Origin: Leadbetterella sp040829825
GTDB taxonomy: Bacteria; Bacteroidota; Bacteroidia; Cytophagales; Spirosomataceae
Length of the DNA: 64,000 nt
Reading direction: 5' to 3' (one strand)
Assembly: GCF_040829825.1 (NCBI RefSeq)
Contig: NZ_JBFOLH010000004.1
Each line of letters begins with the position of its first letter. Position 1 is the stretch's first letter. A program made the position numbers and the translations under genes. Below are positions 17,281-25,465 of this stretch, piece by piece. Below the pieces are notes generated by a model, which saw nothing but the letters and a program-made list of their open reading frames with translations, was not told the origin of the DNA and did no database searches.

Positions 17281-20200
17281 TTAAAATCCTAAGTTAACAC
17301 CAAACACAAAGCTCCTGTTGAATGTAGAGCCGCCCAGATCCGGATCTATGAAATCTATTTTTGAGTATACCAGGCCCGGGTTCATGCACTGAACATACAG
17401 CTTAGCGTTCTGAACTTTCAGCACTTTCAACTGACCCGGCCGGAAGTTATAGCCCAGCGACACGTTACGCAGCTTGATAAAGGAACCGTCCCTATAACCC
17501 TGTGCGCCCTTGAACGTGTCTCCGTTCTCACCGCCCACACCCGGTGCATAGTATTCCGCATCTTCGTTCACGCCTTCTATCCAGTAATCCAGCTTACGCA
17601 TAGCAAAACGGCCTGAAAGCGTTTCTGAGCCTGTTCTCATGGTAAACCCGAATCTTCCGTACAGGAAAGCCGACAGCTCCCAGTTTTTATAGTTCAGGGT
17701 ATTCAGGAAACCGCCTGACCAGTCGGGGCGCGACTTGCCTACTATGGCCCTGTCGTTATTGGCATCAATCACACCGTCTCCGTTCAGGTCTTTTACTTTG
17801 ATCATCCCCGGTTCACGACCGTATTTGGCCGCTGCGTCTTTTTCGCTGGTTTTCCAGACGCCGTCATATACGTAATCATAGTACGAACCGATAGGCCGCC
17901 CCACAAACCAGCCGTTGGCGATGTCTTCAATCTTGCCGTCGGCCAGTTCCACAATCTTGCTGCGGTCAGCCGAGTACGTCAGGGTGGAAGCCCAGCGGAA
18001 ATCTTTGGTCTTGACGTTTACGGTATTCAGGGAGATGTCGATCCCCTTGTTATCAGTTTTACCGATGTTATCCCAGGTTCTCAGGTAACCTGTAAGCGCC
18101 GGCAGCGCTTTTTCCATCAGCAGGTCGCTGGTTTTTGATTTGTATAGGTCAATGGTTCCGTCGATACGGCCTTTCAGGATAGCAAAGTCAATCCCCAGGT
18201 TATATTGCGCCGTTTTCTCCCAGCCCAAAGCTGTATTAGCCATTACTACGGGCGATGCCGCCGAAGGGTCAGAGGCTACCATACCCGGTGCCACAATTTC
18301 ACCCCAGTGATAGAAATTATTGGAGACGGCCCCTTTGGTTCCGTAAGCGCCTATCCCCGCATTACCCGTTACCCCTACACCCAGGCGCAGCTTTAATTGG
18401 GTCACCCAGTTCACCTCTTTCAGGAAGCTCTCCTGGTCTACACGCCAGGCCAGTGCGGCCGACGGGAAGAAATCCCATTTGTAGCCTTCCGCCAGCTGAG
18501 AGGCGCCGTCCCACCGCCCGGAAACGGTCAGCAGGTATTTTTCGTCGAAACCGTAGTTTACCCGCGCCATGTACGAGGTCAGCTGGGTCTCGGTCAGGTA
18601 AGACCCGTAGCCTTGTATGCTGGCCAGAGAGCCTACGTTATACCATAGCTCATCAGCCGTGTTCACAAAAGAACGGATATTGCTTCCTTCCGATTTATAG
18701 GCAGAAGCACTCTGCAACAAGGTCACTCCCAGTGAGTTCTTTCCTATGTTTTTATTATAGTAGATCAGGTTATCCAGCGTCCAGGAGTTCCGTAGATCCG
18801 TGTTGTATTGCACCAGGTTATTACCGTCACCGTTAATGGAGGCTGCCTGATCCGCTATACCGTTACGGTTATACCGGAAGTCGGGCCCGAACTGGAAACG
18901 GTATTTCAGGCCGTCAAGGAAACCGAAGATCTTACCGAAGTTCACTTCGGAATACAGGCTGGCCATGGTGCGCACGTTGATCCGCTGGTTGCGGCTGTAA
19001 TCCACCTCGCGAATGGGGTTAATGATGTTCACGTCACCACCGGGATTCCGGATATATTCTCCGTCCGGCGTATAGGGAACGGTCCAGGGCAGCATTCCCT
19101 GCAGGGCGAAGTAGAGGTTGGAAGCACCGGTTGTGCTCTTCCGGAAGTTATAGCCGTACTCCTGGTCTCCCCAGGTCACATTGATGTTTCCGCCCAGCTT
19201 CAGCCAGGAGGTGGCGCTGAAGTCGGCGCTGAATTTCCCGGTGTAGCGTTTGTATCCCTGGCCGGGCTGGGTACCCTGCTGGTCCATATACCCGAAAGAG
19301 CCATACGACTGCAGCTTCTCCGTGCCGCCACTGGCGCTCAGCGTATGAATCTGGGTGAGCGCAGTTTGCAGACCGGCATCTGTCCAGTTATAGGTTGGAA
19401 CCCGGCTGCCGTCCCAGCTGCCGCCCTGCCAGCCCTGCTCAATCTGGGCAAAGGCATAAGGATCGGTACCGTATACTTTCCGGTCGTTTTCAAGCGAAAT
19501 AACTTTCGAGCCGTTATAGGTACCTGCTTTTATTTTAGCGGCACGGCTGTAATCGAGCCACTCGGCAGAATTCATCATTTCCATCCGGTCGTGCATGCTT
19601 TCTGAAGAGAATGTGCCCGAATAGTTCACCGACATCTTTCCGCTCTTTCCTCTTTTGGTGGTCACAAGAATGACCCCGTTGGCCCCGCGTGATCCGAAGA
19701 TAGCCGTAGACGATGCATCTTTCAATACTTCGATCGATTCGATATCGCCGGGATTCAGGTTTTCAATGCCTGTTCCCTGGAGCGGAATTCCGTCTACCAC
19801 GTAGAGAGGGGCATTCGTAGCGGTCAGTGACCTTTCTCCCCTGATCCGGATAGATCCGATCTCACCCGGCCGTTCATTGGAAGTAATGTCTACCCCGGCC
19901 GTTTTGCCCTGCATGGCCTGCAAGGCATTCTGCACCGGCATGGCCTCCATCTCCTTCTGGCCTATTTTGGCAATGGCACCGGTTACATCGCTTTTCTTTA
20001 CCACACCGTAACCTACCACTACCACTTCTTCCAACGCCTGGATGTCTTCTTCCAGCGATATGTTAATGACGGTTTGGGTACCTGCCGTTATTTCTACCGG
20101 CGTGTAGCCCACCTGCCGGAATACCAGAACGGCATTTCTGTCTGCCACCTGGATGCTGTACCGGCCTTCCTGGTCTGTAAGAACGCCGCGGTTGGTTCCT

Positions 20201-20349
20201 TTCACCGTAACGGATACGCCGGGAATAGCCGTTCCGTCTGAACCCGTAACCTGCCCTTTGATTTCGGTATCAAAAACTCCTGCCAGAGCCGGGATACCAC
20301 TACTCAGGATCCATAGGAAAATGAGTAATCGTGTAAAACTACTTTTCAT
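17281..20349 (-). CDS. SusC/RagA-family TonB-dependent outer-membrane transporter
   Basis: A 1022-residue importer with signal peptide (MKSSFTRLLIFLWILSSGIPALA), a carboxypeptidase-regulatory-like domain (VTGSDGTAIPGVSVTVKGT), the EEVVVVGYG segment that marks the end of this domain in SusC proteins, a plug domain (PLYVVDGIP, DIESIEVLKDASSTAIFGSRGANGVILVTTKRGK) and a long C-terminal beta-barrel. It lacks an N-terminal STN domain, so FecI-type anti-sigma signalling is unlikely; control is more plausibly through the divergent HTCS gene. It is the first gene of the rhamnogalacturonan locus. Confidence 0.96.
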   Translation of the reverse strand: MKSSFTRLLIFLWILSSGIPALAGVFDTEIKGQVTGSDGTAIPGVSVTVKGTNRGVLTDQEGRYSIQVADRNAVLVFRQVGYTPVEITAGTQTVINISLEEDIQALEEVVVVGYGVVKKSDVTGAIAKIGQKEMEAMPVQNALQAMQGKTAGVDITSNERPGEIGSIRIRGERSLTATNAPLYVVDGIPLQGTGIENLNPGDIESIEVLKDASSTAIFGSRGANGVILVTTKRGKSGKMSVNYSGTFSSESMHDRMEMMNSAEWLDYSRAAKIKAGTYNGSKVISLENDRKVYGTDPYAFAQIEQGWQGGSWDGSRVPTYNWTDAGLQTALTQIHTLSASGGTEKLQSYGSFGYMDQQGTQPGQGYKRYTGKFSADFSATSWLKLGGNINVTWGDQEYGYNFRKSTTGASNLYFALQGMLPWTVPYTPDGEYIRNPGGDVNIINPIREVDYSRNQRINVRTMASLYSEVNFGKIFGFLDGLKYRFQFGPDFRYNRNGIADQAASINGDGNNLVQYNTDLRNSWTLDNLIYYNKNIGKNSLGVTLLQSASAYKSEGSNIRSFVNTADELWYNVGSLASIQGYGSYLTETQLTSYMARVNYGFDEKYLLTVSGRWDGASQLAEGYKWDFFPSAALAWRVDQESFLKEVNWVTQLKLRLGVGVTGNAGIGAYGTKGAVSNNFYHWGEIVAPGMVASDPSAASPVVMANTALGWEKTAQYNLGIDFAILKGRIDGTIDLYKSKTSDLLMEKALPALTGYLRTWDNIGKTDNKGIDISLNTVNVKTKDFRWASTLTYSADRSKIVELADGKIEDIANGWFVGRPIGSYYDYVYDGVWKTSEKDAAAKYGREPGMIKVKDLNGDGVIDANNDRAIVGKSRPDWSGGFLNTLNYKNWELSAFLYGRFGFTMRTGSETLSGRFAMRKLDYWIEGVNEDAEYYAPGVGGENGDTFKGAQGYRDGSFIKLRNVSLGYNFRPGQLKVLKVQNAKLYVQCMNPGLVYSKIDFIDPDLGGSTFNRSFVFGVNLGF

Positions 20350-20387
20350 ACATTTACTTAAGAGTTGAACAATTGACTAATCGATCT

Positions 20388-20446
20388 GATTAATGGTGTT
20401 ATGCTTATATCTTATTTAATCAGGATTAAACCCAACACCATTAATC
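20388..20446. promoter_or_regulatory. 13-nt perfect inverted repeat in the susC/HTCS divergent region
   Basis: GATTAATGGTGTT (20388-20400) and its exact complement AACACCATTAATC (20434-20446) are separated by 33 nt of AT-rich DNA. They lie 39 nt upstream of the susC start, where an activator or repressor would bind. A regulator site, a cruciform or a recombinase site are all possible; nothing here decides between them. Confidence 0.55.
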
Positions 20447-20465
20447 ATTGGAATAGTGCAAATTT

Positions 20466-20529
20466 AGGAGACGTTTTCCACTTGCAGGGGGGTAAAATTC
20501 GTCAATCAGGATTGCAAAATTCGTCTCCT
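20466..20529. promoter_or_regulatory. Candidate HTCS operator: AAAATTCGTC direct repeats inside an inverted repeat
   Basis: AAAATTCGTC occurs at 20494-20503 and 20516-20525, exactly 22 nt apart (about two helical turns), both followed by a CAGG nearby. AraC-type DNA-binding domains of HTCS proteins typically bind direct repeats with such spacing. The pair is enclosed by AGGAGACG (20466-20473) and its complement CGTCTCCT (20522-20529). Location between the divergent susC and HTCS genes fits a control site. No convincing TAnnTTTG box was found here. Confidence 0.5.
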
Positions 20530-20676
20530 CAGGGTATAAAAGCGTTATTAATACACAATTTACCGGCTTTCCGTGCCCGTCCGCCCGTTTTTAGAATGAT
20601 CTGCTTGTTAGTTTCTGCTTTTTTACCGAATTTTCAGGTTTCAACCTTAACCCATACCTGCCGTTTACAGGGCATC

Positions 20677-23600
20677 ATGACACCAAGAATTGCCATATTT
20701 TTCCTGCTCCTGATTTTCTGGACCCCTGGTCATGGCCAGAACATCTTCAAGTTTGAACATATTACGGTCAACGAGGGCTTGTCGCACAGCGATGCCATGG
20801 CTGTGGTGCAGGACAAGGACGGCTTTATCTGGGTGGGCACCAATAAGGGGCTGGACCGGTACGACGGCTATACGCTTAAAAACTATCGCCTGCCTTACCG
20901 CAATGTCAACGGACAATACACCAACCGGGTGCTCGGGCTTCACCTTTCACCCGATAAAACCCTTTGGGTGGTTCCGGAAACCCAGGGCATATTTTATTAC
21001 GACCCTGAATCGGATGATTTCAAGAACCTGGCAGACAGAACAACCGACCCGAAAGATGCTGAGGTGCTCCGGAACCTCACGGCCCGGTCGCTCAGCACTT
21101 CCCCCAACGGAGACCTGTTTATCGGCACCAGCACCAACGGGCTTTACGCAGTCACTTTTAACCGGGATAATTCCGTGAAGCACATCCAAAAGATTCCCTT
21201 CCCGTTTCACGGGGAGAATGCCCTGATCTTTGCCATCACTCCTGACCGGAACGGTCGGGTATGGGTAGGCACGGTAGGCCTCGGCCTCTGGTACCTCACC
21301 AAAAGCGAGGCGGGTTATGTACCGCATGCCTTTACTACCTGGGGGGCAACAACCATTCGCGCCATTACCCTCAGCCACGATACCAATATCTGGGTGGCCT
21401 CGGAAGAAGAAGTGATCCGGATAGAATCAAAAGACGGGCAGACCTTCCGTTACCTGGATAATCATTTCAGCTACATCACATCCCTGCTCGAAGACTCCTA
21501 CCGGCGGCTCTGGGTGGGCAGCCGCACCGGCCTGTACCTGATCACCCGCATCCACCCGGGCCCTTTGCGCATCACCTGTACCACAGATCATTTTGCGCCC
21601 GACGATTCGAACCCTTCCGGCCTGAACTATCACCTTATTCACAATATGGTGGAAGATAGCTTCAACAATCTCTGGATAGCGGCCTCTGCCGGCGGACTGA
21701 ACAAAGTAAACCTGCTGCCCAAGCCTTTTTACCGGCTTTCCAAAGAAGTTGGCGGACTGCCCAACGACTACACGAACACCATCTGCCGCGATAAGGACGA
21801 GGAGGTGATGTGGATAGGTACCCGCAGCGGCTTTGCCCGGTATTCTATCTCTACCGGGAAGGTGACAAAATTCCTGGATGAAAAAAACCTCCGCAATGCC
21901 CCCGGCATCGATGTTACTTCTATTTATGACGCAGGAAACGGCATACTATGGGTAGCCACCCGCGTTCATGGCATTTATCTGCTGAACAAAAAAACACAGC
22001 AGCTTGCCCGCTTACCGGAAATACCCGGACAAAAAGAATGGAAGCTTGCCGAGCCCATCGCCATCACCGCTGACCAACGCGGGAATATCTGGGTAGCCTG
22101 TTTTTATGACGGTCTGCATATTTACAATAAGGAAGGGAGGCTTCTCCACTCGTTCAGCAAAGCCGGCGGCTCCCTGCTTTCCGGCAAGCTGACCTTCCTG
22201 CTCAACGAGCCGGAACAGCAGGCCATGTGGCTGAGTACCCGCGACGCCGGCCTTTTCCTCCTGAAGCTGCAGGGCGACAAGCTGGTGGTGGAGAAACGTT
22301 TCTCTTTCCATCCGCAGGGACTCAAAACCGATTATATCTGGCCCCTGACCAAAAGCCGGAACGGAGATTTGTGGGTGGGTACCATCGGCGGCGGACTGCA
22401 CCGGATAGACGGGAAAAGCCTGCGGGTGGAACGTTACGACCGCTGGCTTCCCGAAACCGATGTGGAGTCTATCCTGGAAGACGATAACGGCGACCTGTGG
22501 ATCGGCGGGAACGGCCTGTACCGCCTTGATCCGGCCCATAAAACCTACCTGCATTTTGATGTGGCTGACGGCCTGCAAAGCAATTCGTTCAAGGTAGCTT
22601 CAGCCGCCCGTGGTAACGGGGGCATTCTTTATTTCGGCGGGATCGGCGGGGTAACCTACTTTGATCCCCGGAACGTATCTACCAATCCGCACCCCCCGAA
22701 AATGCAGATCACCCAGGTCAGGATACTCAATTACGCCTACTCTCCTACCCATAAAAATGACCCGAGAGCATTGATCTCCGGCCCTTTTTCTCCCGACAAT
22801 GAGATTACGATAAAAGCCTTTGAAAATGATTTTTCCATCGAGTTTGTAGGGCTGAATTACATTAACCCGGGCAAGCAGCATTACGAGTACAAGCTGGAAG
22901 GATACCACAAAAACTGGATCTCGCTGCCGCCGGGCCAGCGCCTGATGGGATTCTCCAACCTGCCGGCCGGTAACTACACTTTCCTGGTGAAAGCCGACAA
23001 CGGCGACGGTGTCTGGACCCATGAGCCCGCCAGCCTGAAGCTCCGCATTCTGCCGCCCTGGTACCGCACCTGGTGGGCATATTTTATCTACGCTGTGCTG
23101 GTAACCTCGGCCGTACTATGGTACAAACGGGTAACCGGTAAGCAACGCGAGCTGAAAAACAAAATTGCCCTGGAACAGGTGGCGAAGGAAAAGGAAAAAG
23201 AGCTCGCCGATCTTAAGCTTAACTTCTTCACCAACGTATCGCATGAGCTCCGCACGCCGCTCACGCTGATCATGAGTCCGTCTGAATACCTGATCCAGTC
23301 TTCAGAAACGGGCAGTGAAGCCCGCCGGAAGGCCGAGCTGGTGCATAAGCAGGCCCATAAGCTTCTCGACCTGGTCAACCAGCTGATGAATTTCCGGAAG
23401 GTAGAAACCGGGAACGTGGCGCTGCAGCTGCAAACGCTGGACATCGTGCCTTTTATCACGGAAATTTTCCTGATCTTTAAAATCAAGGCCGACGAACAAA
23501 ATATCCGGTATAGCCTCAGCCTGCCCGACTCGCCCGTCTGGGTGAATTTTGACCCGGAAAAACTGGAGATCGTATTGACCAACCTGCTCTCCAATGCTTT

Positions 23601-24744
23601 CAAATATACCCCGGAAAACGGCAGCATTGAGGTAGAGGCCGACTGTACGGAAGATCCCGCTTCAGGCGGGTATATTACCCTCCGCGTGAAAGATTCCGGA
23701 ACCGGTATCCACGAAGACGAGCTCAGCCATATTTTTGAGCCGTTTTACCAGGCCTACAAGCACCGGAGCAACCGAACCACCGGAACGGGCATCGGGCTCT
23801 CACTGGTACATGAGCTGGTCAAAAAGCACCGGGGAGAAATCAGGGTGGAAAGCGCTCCCGGCCGGGGTTCGGTCTTTACCGTACAGCTGCCGTTCGGAGA
23901 AAGGGGTGATTTTCCGGCCGAAAGCCGGGAAGTGGTGGTTCCCGAACCCTCAAAAGAGGTGCACATCCCTGACTCTACCCGGGAGTATAAGCTGCTGGTT
24001 GTGGAAGATAATGACGACCTGCGCGATTACCTGGTCAGCCTTTTTCATGGCCATTTTGAGACCCACGCTGCCGCCAATGGCCGCGAAGGGCTGGAGAAGG
24101 CAGGGCTCATTCACCCGGATATCATCCTGAGCGATGTCATGATGCCGGTGATGAACGGCCTCGAGTTTTGTGAAAAGATCAAGAACAATCCCCGCACGGC
24201 CCATATCCCACTGGTGCTGCTGACGGCCCGGGCCGCTGCTTTGCATGAGCTGGAAGGGCTGGAAACCGGGGCCGATGATTATATTGTCAAGCCCTTCAAC
24301 CCTAAGATCCTGCATTCCAAAATTCTTTCTCTCCTGAACAACCGTAAAAAAGCGCAGGAGTATTTCCATCGCCAGATCCTGGTAGAGCCCTCCGAAGCGG
24401 TTATCCCTGATGCCGACCGGCTGTTCATTCAAAAGAGCATGCAGATCATTGAAGATAACCTGACCAACGAGCATTTCAGCGTACAGATGCTGGTGCGGGA
24501 ATCAGGCATGAGCCAGTCGGCTTTCTATCGCCGCCTGAAAAACCTCACCGGTCAGTCGGTCATTGAATTTATCAAAGATGTACGTTTGAAGCGGGCCGCC
24601 CAGCTCCTCTCCACCAAACAATTCCGCGTGCAGGAAGTGGCCATGATGGTAGGCATGGAAGACCTCAAAAACTTCCGGGCTTCTTTTCAGAAGCTGTTTG
24701 GGGTGAGCCCGTCGGAATACGGGCGGAAAGAGGGAGGATTATAA
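20677..24744 (+). CDS. Hybrid two-component system regulator (HTCS) of the rhamnogalacturonan locus
   Basis: A 1355-residue one-protein signalling system. I use the ATG at 20677, which starts a signal peptide (MTPRIAIFFLLLIFWTPGHGQ); the frame is open upstream to 20401 but that would place the operator region in the coding sequence. Order of domains: two periplasmic Reg_prop propellers (repeats such as DGFIWVGTNKGLDRYDG), a Y_Y_Y domain, one membrane helix (about 798-816), HisKA with NVSHELRTPLTLI (His about 855), HATPase_c, a receiver (DIILSDVMMPVMNG, Asp about 1153) and a C-terminal AraC-type HTH. It would sense oligosaccharide in the periplasm and switch on the susC operon encoded divergently. 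Confidence 0.96.
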   Translation: MTPRIAIFFLLLIFWTPGHGQNIFKFEHITVNEGLSHSDAMAVVQDKDGFIWVGTNKGLDRYDGYTLKNYRLPYRNVNGQYTNRVLGLHLSPDKTLWVVPETQGIFYYDPESDDFKNLADRTTDPKDAEVLRNLTARSLSTSPNGDLFIGTSTNGLYAVTFNRDNSVKHIQKIPFPFHGENALIFAITPDRNGRVWVGTVGLGLWYLTKSEAGYVPHAFTTWGATTIRAITLSHDTNIWVASEEEVIRIESKDGQTFRYLDNHFSYITSLLEDSYRRLWVGSRTGLYLITRIHPGPLRITCTTDHFAPDDSNPSGLNYHLIHNMVEDSFNNLWIAASAGGLNKVNLLPKPFYRLSKEVGGLPNDYTNTICRDKDEEVMWIGTRSGFARYSISTGKVTKFLDEKNLRNAPGIDVTSIYDAGNGILWVATRVHGIYLLNKKTQQLARLPEIPGQKEWKLAEPIAITADQRGNIWVACFYDGLHIYNKEGRLLHSFSKAGGSLLSGKLTFLLNEPEQQAMWLSTRDAGLFLLKLQGDKLVVEKRFSFHPQGLKTDYIWPLTKSRNGDLWVGTIGGGLHRIDGKSLRVERYDRWLPETDVESILEDDNGDLWIGGNGLYRLDPAHKTYLHFDVADGLQSNSFKVASAARGNGGILYFGGIGGVTYFDPRNVSTNPHPPKMQITQVRILNYAYSPTHKNDPRALISGPFSPDNEITIKAFENDFSIEFVGLNYINPGKQHYEYKLEGYHKNWISLPPGQRLMGFSNLPAGNYTFLVKADNGDGVWTHEPASLKLRILPPWYRTWWAYFIYAVLVTSAVLWYKRVTGKQRELKNKIALEQVAKEKEKELADLKLNFFTNVSHELRTPLTLIMSPSEYLIQSSETGSEARRKAELVHKQAHKLLDLVNQLMNFRKVETGNVALQLQTLDIVPFITEIFLIFKIKADEQNIRYSLSLPDSPVWVNFDPEKLEIVLTNLLSNAFKYTPENGSIEVEADCTEDPASGGYITLRVKDSGTGIHEDELSHIFEPFYQAYKHRSNRTTGTGIGLSLVHELVKKHRGEIRVESAPGRGSVFTVQLPFGERGDFPAESREVVVPEPSKEVHIPDSTREYKLLVVEDNDDLRDYLVSLFHGHFETHAAANGREGLEKAGLIHPDIILSDVMMPVMNGLEFCEKIKNNPRTAHIPLVLLTARAAALHELEGLETGADDYIVKPFNPKILHSKILSLLNNRKKAQEYFHRQILVEPSEAVIPDADRLFIQKSMQIIEDNLTNEHFSVQMLVRESGMSQSAFYRRLKNLTGQSVIEFIKDVRLKRAAQLLSTKQFRVQEVAMMVGMEDLKNFRASFQKLFGVSPSEYGRKEGGL

Positions 24745-25041
24745 GTGTAGCTTAAGTTTCAGGCTCCCTCCCAGGCCTGTTTGAATAATTTTCATAAGGG
24801 TAGAAAGCCGGATATCACTCGCATTGTTTTCAATACGTGAAATATACGATTTATTAGTCCCGCATTTTTCTGCAAGTTCCTGCTGGGTCATCCCCAATTT
24901 AAGCCTCGCTTCTTCAAGCAAAACCCCAAGTTGGAATGCTTCAAATTCCTGTTCCCAATGTTCTCTTTTCTCTTCCCCCCGTTGACCATATTTTTTGTCG
25001 AGAATCTCGTCAAAGGTGGTGATATTATTTTTCGTTTTCAT
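24739..25041 (-). CDS. higA: HigA-type XRE antitoxin
   Basis: A 100-residue protein with an N-terminal acidic/basic linker (about 1-45) and an XRE/Cro helix-turn-helix: EARLKLGMTQQELAEKCGTNKSYISRIENNASDIRLSTLMKI. It would neutralise the toxin encoded just upstream and bind the operon promoter. Its start lies inside the toxin gene (17-nt overlap), the toxin-first order of higBA systems. Its stop overlaps the stop region of the convergent HTCS gene by 6 nt. The last residues SLKLKLHL are within the overlap area. Confidence 0.85.
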   Translation of the reverse strand: MKTKNNITTFDEILDKKYGQRGEEKREHWEQEFEAFQLGVLLEEARLKLGMTQQELAEKCGTNKSYISRIENNASDIRLSTLMKIIQTGLGGSLKLKLHL

Positions 25042-25363
25042 ACTCCTTTTTTATTTTTAATGCCTTTTCAATTTCGCTTCCGGGTGTTTTCTGAGATTTC
25101 TTCTGAAAGCCATTGCCTAATACAACTAAACTCCCCCTATCAAAGAATGCGAATATCCTAAAGATATTTCCACTAAACTCAACCCGAACCTCAAAAAGCC
25201 CGTCTGTTCCCGTTATGTGGTCAAAATACTTTTTTGGTATTCTATCGATTGTTCTTAAAAGCTGTAAAGTCCATTCAATCTTTCGTTGCACTTCGTCCGG
25301 CTGGCCTTCATAAAAATCCAGAAAATACCGTTTGTATGCTATAACCTGTCGTGTGATTTTCAT
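25025..25363 (-). CDS. higB: HigB-type (Gp49/RelE superfamily) toxin
   Basis: A 112-residue protein of the Gp49-like/HigB family: basic N-terminus MKITRQVIAYKRYFLDFYEG, VQRKIEWTLQLLRTIDRIPKKYFDHITGTDGLFEVRVEFSGNIFRIFAFF, then VVLGNGFQKKSQKTPGSEIEKALKIKKEY. These toxins are RelE-fold endoribonucleases that cut mRNA on the ribosome. The FQKKSQKTP segment is typical of functional members. The gene is full length and has an intact antitoxin partner. Its immediate neighbour is the HTCS gene of the pectin locus, so it sits at the locus boundary. Confidence 0.87.
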   Translation of the reverse strand: MKITRQVIAYKRYFLDFYEGQPDEVQRKIEWTLQLLRTIDRIPKKYFDHITGTDGLFEVRVEFSGNIFRIFAFFDRGSLVVLGNGFQKKSQKTPGSEIEKALKIKKEYENEK

Positions 25364-25465
25364 TTTACAAAGTTAACCGATCAGACAACAATATCCAACT
25401 TTTTCTTCTATAAAACAAGCAGGTATCGCATCTCCCTGCAGTGGAGATTGTTTTTCAGGGCGGTG

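Larger units (their letters stand above)
963..24744. other. Rhamnogalacturonan-I polysaccharide utilisation locus
   Basis: Eleven minus-strand genes (susC, susD, PL11, GH105-CE12, rhaM, GH105, DUF4450, GH28, GH106, GH28, GH43-like) and a divergent HTCS gene form one functional locus. The inferred route is: surface capture and import by SusCD; backbone cleavage by PL11; acetate removal by CE12; removal of unsaturated galacturonate by GH105; rhamnose removal by GH106 and galacturonate by GH28; anomer conversion by RhaM. No PL9, no GH2/GH42 galactanase set and no rhamnose catabolic genes are present, so side-chain and sugar catabolism must be encoded elsewhere. Confidence 0.9.

Noticed and set aside
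18808..19605. Antisense frame of 265 codons opposite susC
   Set aside because: SusC plug and barrel motifs are continuous on the other strand; the antisense product resembles no family.
20388..20446. Phase-variable invertible promoter before susC
   Set aside because: The inverted repeats are short and the spacer is only 33 nt, with no recombinase gene nearby; kept as operator/hairpin candidate only.
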